A DNA stretch of 64,000 nucleotides from NCBI GenBank assembly GCA_942492115.1, contig CALODL010000011.1, positions 1 through 64,000 of the forward strand. Reading direction: 5' to 3'. Numbering within the stretch: position 1 is the first letter of the stretch; the number at the start of each line of letters is the position of its first letter. The translations under genes and the position numbers were made by a program. This document shows positions 1 to 8,410 of this stretch, in pieces. Source of the stretch: CALODL01 sp942492115 (GTDB lineage Bacteria; Planctomycetota; Phycisphaerae; UBA1845; CAIVHJ01). Under the pieces are notes generated by a model. That model was not told where the DNA came from, did not search any database, and saw only the letters and a program-made list of their open reading frames with translations.

Positions 1-1020
1 CTCATGTACATGGATTTCCGGTGCATTATTGCTGTATGGACGCGGTTCACAGATGTCAATGTCTTCGAATTGAATCTGGTCGGCGACCTTGATGCTCTGG
101 GCGCGGTCGTCTGCTGGTGGCGTGAAATAGAAATCGAAGATGACCTGGCAGCGATCCGCCGCGCGGGGCAGGATGATGTGTGTGTCCATGTACCCTTCGT
201 ACCAGTTGAACATGAAGTTCGGATACAACCAGTAATAGTAGGCACGGTCGCCGCCGCGCACCGCCGAGGTGGCCGCGTCTGCGCCGGCCCGTTCGATCGG
301 ACTTGATTGCTGGCAGAACCGGTCGCACGTTTCGATCGTGTAATCGGTGTGGCTCAGCACGCTGCCCAGGCCCTGATGGATGAAGGGGACGTGATACCCG
401 CCATCCAGATAATTGTCGACGAATACTTTCCAGTTGCACTTGAGTTCGTAGCTCCGCCGGTCAACCCATTGTAAACTTCCAAGGTTCAGCGTGGCAGCAC
501 GCCCGGCCAGTTCGCCCAGATGGGCCATCATATCGGGAGGATCGTCTGCGAGGCATACGAAGACGAATGACTCCCAGATCTGAACATGGACGGGCACGAG
601 ACCGTGATCCGCCTTATCGAAGTTCTCTACGCGATCGAACTCGGGTGTATTCTTCAACGCACCGTCGAGACCATACGTCCAGGAATGGTACGGACAGCGC
701 AGTGCCGTTGCGTGTCCGCAGGCCTGCGGGATCACTTCGGCCGCGTGATGGCGGCAGACGTTGAAGAATCCCCGTAGCACGCCATCGTCTCCGCGGACGA
801 CCACGATCGGTTGCCCGGCGATGTGCGCAGTGATGAATTCACCGGGCTTTTCGACCTGGCCCGCGCCGCCCACCGCCTGCCAGGTGCCTCCGAACACGTG
901 GTCACACTCGAGGCGGGCGATGGCCTCGGAGGTGTACCACGCAGCCGGTGGCGTGCGGGCACGGTCCAGCGGCGCGTGCGGATCATATTGCTCGATACTC
1001 AGACGCTCGGCTGACGACAT
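1..1020 (-). CDS. Rieske-type ring-hydroxylating oxygenase alpha subunit (3' end cut by window edge)
   Basis: The reverse strand is open from an ATG at 1020 to the window edge, giving 340 residues without a stop. A GGAGG ribosome site lies nine bases upstream of the start. The Rieske [2Fe-2S] ligands are visible as CRH (C89, H91) and CPYH (C109, H112), separated by 17 residues as in the family. The start of the mononuclear iron site is seen in NYLDGGYHVPFIH (H210, H215); the third ligand, an Asp, would lie beyond the edge. Proteins of this family take electrons from a reductase or ferredoxin and hydroxylate aromatic or quaternary-amine substrates. No reductase gene is visible here, so the substrate cannot be named. 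It is divergent from the kinase gene at 1162. Confidence 0.93.
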   Translation of the reverse strand, partial: MSSAERLSIEQYDPHAPLDRARTPPAAWYTSEAIARLECDHVFGGTWQAVGGAGQVEKPGEFITAHIAGQPIVVVRGDDGVLRGFFNVCRHHAAEVIPQACGHATALRCPYHSWTYGLDGALKNTPEFDRVENFDKADHGLVPVHVQIWESFVFVCLADDPPDMMAHLGELAGRAATLNLGSLQWVDRRSYELKCNWKVFVDNYLDGGYHVPFIHQGLGSVLSHTDYTIETCDRFCQQSSPIERAGADAATSAVRGGDRAYYYWLYPNFMFNWYEGYMDTHIILPRAADRCQVIFDFYFTPPADDRAQSIKVADQIQFEDIDICEPRPYSNNAPEIHVHE

Positions 1021-1161
1021 GACCGGATCCTCCAGAGGCAGATAACGCAGGCCTGATGCGTCCATCCTACAACAATGGTCCCGGCGAACCCAATGTGTGC
1101 GGCCGGGCGGTCTCGATTACTTCTGGTCAAACGGTTTGCCCTTGAAGACAATGGGAACGTC

Positions 1162-3858
1162 ATGTCCACCTGTCTCAGTGATCAGCAGATCGAACAGATG
1201 TTCACGGGCGCGCTCGCGGATGCCCATCTCGAGGACTGCCTGGCGCATATCGCATCCTGTGCAGCATGCGCCGCACGACATGCGGCCTGTGAGAAATCTA
1301 TCGGGCTGCTGTACGCCGACCTGCGAGAGATCGGTGACGCTGCCCCGGTCGAGCCGGCGAAAGAACGACCTGGCGGCGGCGCCTGTCCTGACATCGACGG
1401 TTACGAAATCGAAGATGAGCTCGGGCGGGGCGGGCAGGGCATCGTGTACCGCGCGCGTCAACGACATACGCGACGGCTGGTCGCCATCAAGATCCTGCGC
1501 GAGGGGCCCTATGCATCGGCATCGGCGCGGCGGCGGTTCGAACGTGAAGTCGAGCTGGCCGCTCAGCTGCAGCATCCCAACATCGTGACCGTGTTTCATT
1601 CCGGGATGACGCAGGATGGTCGACAGTACTGTGTGATGGACTATGTCGAGGGGTTGCCATTGGACGAGCACGTGTTGCGGCAGCAACTGGCGATCGATGT
1701 TGTTCTGCGGTTGTTTGCCGAGGTGTGCACGGCCGTCAATTATGCCCATCAGCGGGGGATCATTCATCGCGACATCAAGCCATCGAACATCCTGGTCGAT
1801 TGCCGCGGAACGCCTCGGGTCATGGATTTTGGTCTGGCCAAGATGACTGCGGACGCTACGGGGACCATGGCGTCACTGAGCGGTCAGATCATCGGGACGC
1901 CGGCCTTCATGGCTCCCGAACAGACCACCGGGCGTCCAGGCGACACTGACACCCGGACAGACATTTATGCCCTGGGCGTGGTTCTCTTCCGCCTGCTGAC
2001 GGGCGTCTATCCCTATCCGGTCGATGGTCCGATCGGCGAGGTCGTACACCACATCAACGAGACGGAGCCGGCACGATTGCAGCGGGCCTGGTCGCCGGGC
2101 AGCGGTGTCGCGCGCTTGCCGACCCAGACGCGCTGTCCGATCGAAGACGACGTGCAAACCATCGCACTCAAGGCGCTGGCCAAGGAACCGGACCGACGCT
2201 ACCAGACGGCGTTGGACCTCGCAGCGGATGTGCACAGATATCTTGCCGACGAACCCATCGCCGCCCGGCGCAGCAGTACATGGTATGTGTTGAGCAAGAC
2301 CGTGCGCCGTCACCGGGTGCGCTGTGCGTTGGCCATGGCCCTGCTTCTGTCGATCATTGGTGCCACGGTGACCCTGTCGATCATGGTCCATCGGCAGGCG
2401 CAGTTGCTCGAGGAAATCAAGACCCAGCGCAGTCGTGTCCTCGACATGGCTTCGACGTTCGTGACCGACCTCAACAGCCTGATCGAGCCGTTGCAGGGCG
2501 CGACCGAGGCCCGCAAGTTACTGACGACGACCGCGGTCGAGTACCTCGACAAGCTGGCCGCGGAGTCGGCTGATGACGACGACGTCATCCTCAGCCAGGC
2601 GCAGGCCTACTTGCGCATTGGCATCGTGCAGGGGGGACCCAACTACGCAAATCTCGGGGAGACTGCGGCAGCGCGGAGCAGTCTGGAGAAGAGCCTCGAG
2701 CTGACCAAGCGCCTGTTGGCGGTGGATCCGGACGACCCGCGGTACCTGCGACTCGAGGCGTCCGGGCTCGAAGGTGTCGGTGATCTGTTGAGCGTGTCCG
2801 GGGACACTGCCGGGGCCCTGGAGAGCTTCGAAAAGGCCGCGGAGATCACCGCGCGATTGGCCGAGCGTCATCCCGGGGATCCGCAGGTATTGAACATGCT
2901 TGCCTGGCAACGTGACAAGGTCGGGGACATGTACAAGACGCGGGGAAATGTCGACGGGGCGGTGGCCCATTATACCACCAGTCTCGAGGGCCGCCTGGCA
3001 CGTCTGCCCCTCGAACCCGACAACCTCGAGCTCAAGCGCAGTGTTTTCATCAGCTACGTCAAGATCGCCAATGTCGAACGCGATCGCGGTGCATACGCGG
3101 CGGCGCTGCGCGGATATCGTGCGGGGCTGGACATTACGCTCGAGCTGGCTGCCGAGCGGCCCGATGCGCTGCGCAGTCAGCGCGACCTGTACATCATCCA
3201 CAGTCAAATCGGGTTTACCCTCCTGATGGACGGGCAGATGTCCGCAGCGGTCGAGAGTTACGCGGCATGTGTGGATATCGCCGAGCGTCTCGCGGCCACC
3301 GATGCCAGTGATGTTCGGGCGCGCAACGACCTGGCGACGGCGCTGGTCCTCCTGGCCGATGCCGAGCTGCAGCTCGAGGACCTGGAGTCTGCTCTGCACC
3401 ACTATGAACGCTGTCGTACTCTCCTGACCGAAATCATCGCCGCCGATCCGCGTGCAGCCGTGGCCCGAACCAACCAGGCCGCGTGTCACAACAAGATCGG
3501 GATCATTCTGGCCCGCACCGGCCATACCGAGGACGCGATCATCAATGTTCACCGCGGCCACGAGATGTTCCAGACGTTGTTCGACGAGCACCCTGATCAC
3601 GTCCGTTTCGAACGCAACCATGCCGAGTCGCTCTACGACGCAGGACTGGTTCATCTCGAATGTGCCGAGCGTCTGTCGCCATCCGACCTCCGGCGTGACG
3701 AGCTGGTGCATCAGGCCGCTGCGTGGCTCGAACGCTCGGACACCGCGTTCGAGGCCATGGTGTCGTCGGGTCGCTTCCTGAAGTCGGACAGCGCCCTGCA
3801 CGAGACGATTCGCGCGGCCCGGGCACGCTGCAGCAGCATGCTCAGTGCGGATCCCTAA
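1162..3858 (+). CDS. Membrane Ser/Thr protein kinase with N-terminal zinc-finger-like motif and C-terminal TPR-like repeats
   Basis: The kinase domain starts near residue 81 (YEIEDELGRGGQGIVYRA). It has VAIKIL, HRDIKPSNIL with catalytic D204, DFGLAK and the APE-type motif MAPEQ, so it should be active. Ahead of it, residues 1-50 carry H-x3-C-x2-C (HIASCAAC), like the zinc-binding helix of ZAS anti-sigma factors. One membrane segment follows the kinase (ALAMALLLSIIGATVTLSIM), then about 450 residues of helical TPR-like repeats. I chose the ATG at 1162 because it directly precedes the zinc-finger-like segment; an upstream in-frame ATG at 1075 would add 29 residues of unremarkable sequence. The substrates are unknown. 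An extracytoplasmic or membrane signalling role is inferred from the architecture. Confidence 0.92.
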   Translation: MSTCLSDQQIEQMFTGALADAHLEDCLAHIASCAACAARHAACEKSIGLLYADLREIGDAAPVEPAKERPGGGACPDIDGYEIEDELGRGGQGIVYRARQRHTRRLVAIKILREGPYASASARRRFEREVELAAQLQHPNIVTVFHSGMTQDGRQYCVMDYVEGLPLDEHVLRQQLAIDVVLRLFAEVCTAVNYAHQRGIIHRDIKPSNILVDCRGTPRVMDFGLAKMTADATGTMASLSGQIIGTPAFMAPEQTTGRPGDTDTRTDIYALGVVLFRLLTGVYPYPVDGPIGEVVHHINETEPARLQRAWSPGSGVARLPTQTRCPIEDDVQTIALKALAKEPDRRYQTALDLAADVHRYLADEPIAARRSSTWYVLSKTVRRHRVRCALAMALLLSIIGATVTLSIMVHRQAQLLEEIKTQRSRVLDMASTFVTDLNSLIEPLQGATEARKLLTTTAVEYLDKLAAESADDDDVILSQAQAYLRIGIVQGGPNYANLGETAAARSSLEKSLELTKRLLAVDPDDPRYLRLEASGLEGVGDLLSVSGDTAGALESFEKAAEITARLAERHPGDPQVLNMLAWQRDKVGDMYKTRGNVDGAVAHYTTSLEGRLARLPLEPDNLELKRSVFISYVKIANVERDRGAYAAALRGYRAGLDITLELAAERPDALRSQRDLYIIHSQIGFTLLMDGQMSAAVESYAACVDIAERLAATDASDVRARNDLATALVLLADAELQLEDLESALHHYERCRTLLTEIIAADPRAAVARTNQAACHNKIGIILARTGHTEDAIINVHRGHEMFQTLFDEHPDHVRFERNHAESLYDAGLVHLECAERLSPSDLRRDELVHQAAAWLERSDTAFEAMVSSGRFLKSDSALHETIRAARARCSSMLSADP

Positions 3859-4032
3859 CCGGGACGGACACCTAGGTCTCCCCATGCGACCAGTTCTGAA
3901 TGGCTCCTAATCCGTTGCGACCAAGGCACTTGAAAGATCGGTCGGTTTTTCTTGGATCGCGTGTAGCGCGCGGGCCGCGCCCGGGTACTCCCGGCGTACG
4001 GGAATCCACAATGCCATCGGGAGGACGGGTCC

Positions 4033-7000
4033 ATGAACCGAAGAGAGAATCAGCGTTGCCCACGCCGGTACCGCGGTCTATTGCTGGGGGCGACGGCAGC
4101 CGTGGTCCTGGCCGCAGCCTGCAACGTTGCGATCGAAGAGGGCGATGCGCCCGGCGAGGTCGTCGTGCGCATCAGTAACCAGGTCTTCGGAATCGAGTTC
4201 GGCATCGTGGGCGTCTTCGATGTCGCAGGCGGCAGTGCGGCCATCAAGCGGGCCGCATTCATTCCACTCTTCGACCAGGACCCCGTGGATCGGCCGGCGA
4301 CGGCCCAACTCCTGCTCCCGCCGCAACGCGTGCAGGCCGTGGCCATCGGGAGCGACCGCACGGCAACCGGCCTGGGCACGCCGGCGGGGACGGCAACGAT
4401 CCGCGTGGGCATCGCGGACGGGGCCGCCGAGGACCCGTGCGCGACCGCGACGGATGCCGGAGCTTTTTCCGTTACCTTTGGCGGCGGTGACGTCGAGGTG
4501 AGGCCGGCAGGTCTGGATGTACCGGACAGTGTGTTGCCTGCCTTGATTTCAGGCCGATTCACGATGTGTCTGGAGGTCAGCAGCACGGTCGATGTGCAGG
4601 TCGTGATCGAGGGAATCGACATATCCTTCGGTCCGGCCATCGATGACTTCCAGCCGGATTCACCGGACGACGGTGCCGGGGACCCAGTGGTCGGCGACGA
4701 GCCCGGTACGCCGGGCGATGACCTGCTGATGGTGCCGATCGATGAGCTGGGCATGGTCCGCACAGCCACCGAAAAGATCGACGGTATCGATTACGCATTG
4801 TCCGGTGATGTACTCGCAGCGCACACACCTGATGCGCCGACAGCCCTTGTGCCCGACCGGGTGCCCATCGATCTCATGGCGCTCGGGCTCGAACACGTCG
4901 CAGTGTTGTACTTCGGAACGCACAGCGCCTGGGCCATGGATCTGCCCAACGGCCTGACGGTCGCGACGTTGACGTGTGAGTATGCAGAAGGCGGTCCGCC
5001 GACGACGCTCAACCTCGTGACCGGTAGCAATACTGCGGAGTGGTCCTACGAGCGTATCGAACACACCGAGTTCTACGGTGGTGTTCAGCATGCCCGTCCT
5101 CCCGAGTTGCTGTCGTGGACATCGACCGAGAGTTCCCGCGCGGCCTACACCGGCTATACCTACGCGGGCATGCTGCGTCTCGATACCTCGAGAACGCTGA
5201 CATGCGTCAGGTTGGAACTGGATCCCGACGTGCCATACATCGACCTGCGCAACGTTGCGGTCAACCCCGTGCCGACGTGGTTTGGCCACGCCATTTCGAC
5301 CATGACCCTCGCGGGGCCCGCTGGCGTGCCCGCCACTCTATCCAGCGGATGTTCCGGCGCCGTGGACGATGACGGCGGCCGGCGCGAGGTGCCCATCGAC
5401 GAGTTCGGTTCAGAGATCATGCCCAACGACGAGATCGCCGGCATCGACTACTACGTGACGTCCGACGAAGGCATCATGGAGGTCACATCTTCCGACGCCA
5501 CGGCCGCGCGGTGGCCCGACATGATCAGTATCGACCTCGCCGAGCTCGGATTGGCCAACGTTGAGGAGGCCTACTTCGGCACCTTCAGCTCCTGGGCCCC
5601 CGATCTGCCTGGTGGGCTGACCGTGGCGACCCTGACATTCGATTACGCCGAAGGCGGACCTGCGACGACCGTCGACCTCGTAACGGGCAGCACGACGGCA
5701 GAGTGGTCCTACGGTCGCATCGAGCACCTCGAACTGCTCGGTGGCGTCCGTCACGCACGCCCATCGGCGTTGCTGGAATACACCAGTTCACTGGGCAGTC
5801 GCGCGCCGTATACTGCATATGTCTACTCGGGGCATGTCACACTCGATGCCCGCCGCACCCTGACATGTATCAAGCTGGCCCTGGCTGCGGGGGCGCCGTT
5901 CGCGGGCGTTCGGGACGAGTCCAACCCCGTGCCGACGTGGGTGGCCCAGACCATGTCGGCCATCACGCTCGTCGGGCCGGAAGGGTCTCCGGCAACACCC
6001 GCAGTGCGTTGCGACGGCGCCGGTGAACAGACCGACGACGGGTTTACCGTGGCCGAGATCCTGCGTGCGGGAGCGGAGCATGTCGTGGCCGGCGCGGCTG
6101 TCGACCCCGCAGTCAGCGCTCGGACACCCGCCGGTTATGGTCCGGTGGATATTGCCGTCAGCGGAGATGGCCAAATCGTGTGGTTCGTGCTGTACGATCA
6201 GTTCCCCGATATCGAAGGTGACCCGATCGTTCAGTTGTGGTCAGTGCGCTCGGACGGCACCGACCTACGGCGCGTGAGCATCAGCAACGAGGATGCCAAC
6301 CCCGGGACCGACACGCGCTTCGTACGCTTCATCGAAACCACCCGCGACGGTGATACGGTGGTCATCAACGACAGTACCGGAACGATCTTCTGGCAGGCAA
6401 CACAGGGTGGCGCGACAAACGTGATCTTCGACAGTGGAGATGCAGGGCCTGATCGGGTGTGTCCGCGGGGGGCGTTCAGCCTGTCCGACGACGGCGGAAC
6501 CATCGTCTTTTCCGACTTTTGCAACTCGCGTGTCGGCACGGCCGCGACCTCGGGCGGTGGTTGGAGTTTCATCGCCGATCGCGAGGCGCTCGGATTCGAT
6601 GGGTTCAATGCCAACGGTTGGAGCGAGTTCTCCATGGACATGGCGGCCGACGCCTCGAAGTGGATGATCGTGCCGCGCGTGCCCATTTCCGGGGCGTCGG
6701 TGAACCCGATTCTCATCGGGACGGGCGTGTCGTCGTCCCCGGCGATCGAACCGCTCAATACCCCGGCGGACATTCAGATCACCTCCTGGAACATGACCGA
6801 TGATGGAAACACCGTGGGCTACTGTGAGCTGGAGTCGATCTTCGACGTCAGCGACTGCTACGTCCAGGACGTCGGGTCGGCCGAGCGCCAGGTGGTCACC
6901 GACGGGCTGAGTGCCCTGGGCAACATGGTTCTGGCCGATGATGGCTCGAAAGTATATGCCCGCGCCGGCTTCGGTTTCGATGGTGGGTGGGGCTTCATGC

Positions 7001-7536
7001 AGGACCTGGCTACGGGGCAGACGTGGCCGTCGGGAAGTCAGCGGTTTTCCGGGAAGCCGACGCCCGTATTCGTCGATGCCGAAATGAGCGACGACGGCAC
7101 GCTGCTGGCCGCCCCGGTCGTCGCCGGCGTTTACGTGCTGCACGACGACAATCAGGTGCCGGCCGGGTTCCCGACGCTCGAACGGATTCTATATCGCATC
7201 AACGAGGAGTCGTGCTCGATGACCGTGCGGGTCGAAGTCAACGCTCCCCTGGGGGTCGAGAGGATCTTCACGCTGCCCATTTACGAGGGCTTCGAGCCGA
7301 CACGCACCCTGGAGGAGGCAGACAATCCGCTATACGGCGAACGCAGCGGCGGCGGTGTGAATCTCTCTACGGTGTTCACCGACCTCGGGGGCGGCGTGTG
7401 GGAGCGTGACATCGCTCTGCAGACACTGTCCGGCTGCAAACGTGGCCTGTTGGATGACGCGTTCCAGCTGCGGATCGTTCTGGTCGAAGCCACCGCCAGT
7501 CGCACCGCGTTCTATGATTTCTCTCCGGTCCCGTAG
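4033..7536 (+). CDS. Large secreted lipoprotein with a tandem ~210-residue duplication and a WD40/TolB-like propeller
   Basis: A GGAGG site lies eight bases before the ATG. The N-terminus is a lipoprotein signal with lipobox LAAAC, so it is probably anchored in a membrane. Residues of about 234-445 (4732-5365) and 453-663 (5389-6021) are two copies of one domain. Both copies carry GLTVATLT, YAEGGP, TTxxLVTGS, TAEWSY and NPVPTW at matching places. The C-terminal half has repeated blades (WFVLYDQFPDIEGDP, ISVSGDG-like and MSDDGTLLAAPV) typical of WD40/TolB-like propellers. The repeated domain is not one I recognise; its regular strands and terminal NPVPTW suggest an adhesive or carbohydrate-binding beta-sandwich, which is inference. 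A dispersed repeat starts four bases after the stop. Confidence 0.8.
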   Translation: MNRRENQRCPRRYRGLLLGATAAVVLAAACNVAIEEGDAPGEVVVRISNQVFGIEFGIVGVFDVAGGSAAIKRAAFIPLFDQDPVDRPATAQLLLPPQRVQAVAIGSDRTATGLGTPAGTATIRVGIADGAAEDPCATATDAGAFSVTFGGGDVEVRPAGLDVPDSVLPALISGRFTMCLEVSSTVDVQVVIEGIDISFGPAIDDFQPDSPDDGAGDPVVGDEPGTPGDDLLMVPIDELGMVRTATEKIDGIDYALSGDVLAAHTPDAPTALVPDRVPIDLMALGLEHVAVLYFGTHSAWAMDLPNGLTVATLTCEYAEGGPPTTLNLVTGSNTAEWSYERIEHTEFYGGVQHARPPELLSWTSTESSRAAYTGYTYAGMLRLDTSRTLTCVRLELDPDVPYIDLRNVAVNPVPTWFGHAISTMTLAGPAGVPATLSSGCSGAVDDDGGRREVPIDEFGSEIMPNDEIAGIDYYVTSDEGIMEVTSSDATAARWPDMISIDLAELGLANVEEAYFGTFSSWAPDLPGGLTVATLTFDYAEGGPATTVDLVTGSTTAEWSYGRIEHLELLGGVRHARPSALLEYTSSLGSRAPYTAYVYSGHVTLDARRTLTCIKLALAAGAPFAGVRDESNPVPTWVAQTMSAITLVGPEGSPATPAVRCDGAGEQTDDGFTVAEILRAGAEHVVAGAAVDPAVSARTPAGYGPVDIAVSGDGQIVWFVLYDQFPDIEGDPIVQLWSVRSDGTDLRRVSISNEDANPGTDTRFVRFIETTRDGDTVVINDSTGTIFWQATQGGATNVIFDSGDAGPDRVCPRGAFSLSDDGGTIVFSDFCNSRVGTAATSGGGWSFIADREALGFDGFNANGWSEFSMDMAADASKWMIVPRVPISGASVNPILIGTGVSSSPAIEPLNTPADIQITSWNMTDDGNTVGYCELESIFDVSDCYVQDVGSAERQVVTDGLSALGNMVLADDGSKVYARAGFGFDGGWGFMQDLATGQTWPSGSQRFSGKPTPVFVDAEMSDDGTLLAAPVVAGVYVLHDDNQVPAGFPTLERILYRINEESCSMTVRVEVNAPLGVERIFTLPIYEGFEPTRTLEEADNPLYGERSGGGVNLSTVFTDLGGGVWERDIALQTLSGCKRGLLDDAFQLRIVLVEATASRTAFYDFSPVP

Positions 7537-7540
7537 TAGA

Positions 7541-7647
7541 GGTTCTTCCGCAGAATCTGTGCCCCCGCCATCGTCGGCCAGGGCCCTCCGGGCGCGACCG
7601 ACGCTGACGGCGACTGAGCTCCAGGGGGCATCGGCGATCGTGTTGTG
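7541..7647. repeat. Dispersed hairpin repeat, short copy (copy A)
   Basis: This stretch matches 61443-61624 in order and orientation. Shared blocks are GGTTCTTCnGCAGAATCTGT at the left edge, CCCCCGCCATCGTCGGCC, AGGGCCCTCCGGG, GCGCGACCGACGCTGACGGC, GAGCTCCAGGGG, and CATCGGCGATCGTGTTGTG at the right edge. Copy A lacks about 70 bases present in copy B, including the outer left hairpin arm. It still folds (GCCCCCGCCATCGTCGG against CCGACGCTGACGGCG). It begins four bases after the stop codon at 7536, so it lies in the 3' untranslated region or acts as a gene-end structure. The sequence from 7648 to about 7740 may be an extension of the same element, but it has no counterpart in copy B. Confidence 0.85.
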
Positions 7648-7784
7648 GGATGTCGTTGCAGGCCCTCCGGCGTTGATGTGGGAATCCCAACTTGCAGGCG
7701 AGGCCCAGGGCGCCTCGGGGGCTTTGTTCGAACTGACATGGCGCCCGTTTTCGGGCACAGCCTATTCATGGTCAGCGGGTAGTG

Positions 7785-7800
7785 GTACTCTCGGGAGTAC
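7785..7800 (+). promoter_or_regulatory. Hairpin covering the ribosome site of the ECF sigma gene
   Basis: GTACTC-TCGG-GAGTAC is a perfect six-base-pair inverted repeat with a four-base loop, ending six bases before the ATG at 7807. The likely Shine-Dalgarno sequence GGGAG (7793-7797) lies in the loop and the 3' arm. The fold would therefore mask the ribosome site of the sigma factor gene. Translational control is an inference from position only. Confidence 0.45.
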
Positions 7801-7806
7801 AGCCCG

Positions 7807-8385
7807 ATGGATACCACCCGCCCCAGCTTGCTCTTGCGCCTGAAGGACCGCGGTGATGATGCGGCCTGGCGCGAATTCGACGCCATCTACAGGCCGATGC
7901 TGCTGCGCTTCGGTCGGGCCATGGGGCTGGATGCTCATCAGTCCGAAGAGACCGTGCAGCAGTGCATGGGGGCGATTCTTCAACATATTGAGAGTTTTGA
8001 CTACGATCCAACGCGCGGGCGGTTCAAGTCATGGTTGCGCACCATGATTAACAACCGTATTCGCAACCTCTATCGCGACCGCCACGAAGTACAAGCCGTG
8101 ACCCGTGATTTCAACAGGGCCGATACGGCCCAGGTGTCTCCTGATGAGTTGTTCGATCGCGTGTGGCGCCAGGAGCACGTCCGCTATTGCCTCGACCTGA
8201 TCAAATCGGAAGTCACCCCGTCGACGTACGAGGCTTTCGTGGCCCTGGTCGTGGAAGACCGCAGCGTTGGCGAGGTGTCCCAACGGTTCGACATGACGCC
8301 CAATCACGTGCGGGTGATCAAGGCCCGCATGACCCGCCGATTGCGCGAACGCCTGGCCGATCTCATTGGCGAGTCTGACACTTGA
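7807..8385 (+). CDS. ECF-type RNA polymerase sigma factor
   Basis: The 192-residue protein has region 2 features (DAAWREFDAIYRPMLLRFGR and SWLRTMINNRIRNLYRD) and a C-terminal region 4 helix-turn-helix (SVGEVSQRFDMTPNHVRVIK). The W-x2-F-x3-Y-P pattern in region 2 is common in planctomycete ECF factors. It recruits RNA polymerase to a specific set of promoters. No anti-sigma factor gene is adjacent; the next gene, 25 bases downstream, is a hybrid histidine kinase. This may mean it is controlled by phosphorylation or by expression level rather than by a membrane anti-sigma factor. Confidence 0.88.
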   Translation: MDTTRPSLLLRLKDRGDDAAWREFDAIYRPMLLRFGRAMGLDAHQSEETVQQCMGAILQHIESFDYDPTRGRFKSWLRTMINNRIRNLYRDRHEVQAVTRDFNRADTAQVSPDELFDRVWRQEHVRYCLDLIKSEVTPSTYEAFVALVVEDRSVGEVSQRFDMTPNHVRVIKARMTRRLRERLADLIGESDT

Positions 8386-8410
8386 ATTCAGCTGACGGTC
8401 CGGATTCCGC

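Noticed and set aside
2518..3885. Long minus-strand open frame (455 codons) opposite the first kinase gene
   Set aside because: It mirrors the TPR-coding part of a well-supported kinase gene, has no ribosome site and no family-like segments. Long antisense frames are expected at this GC content.
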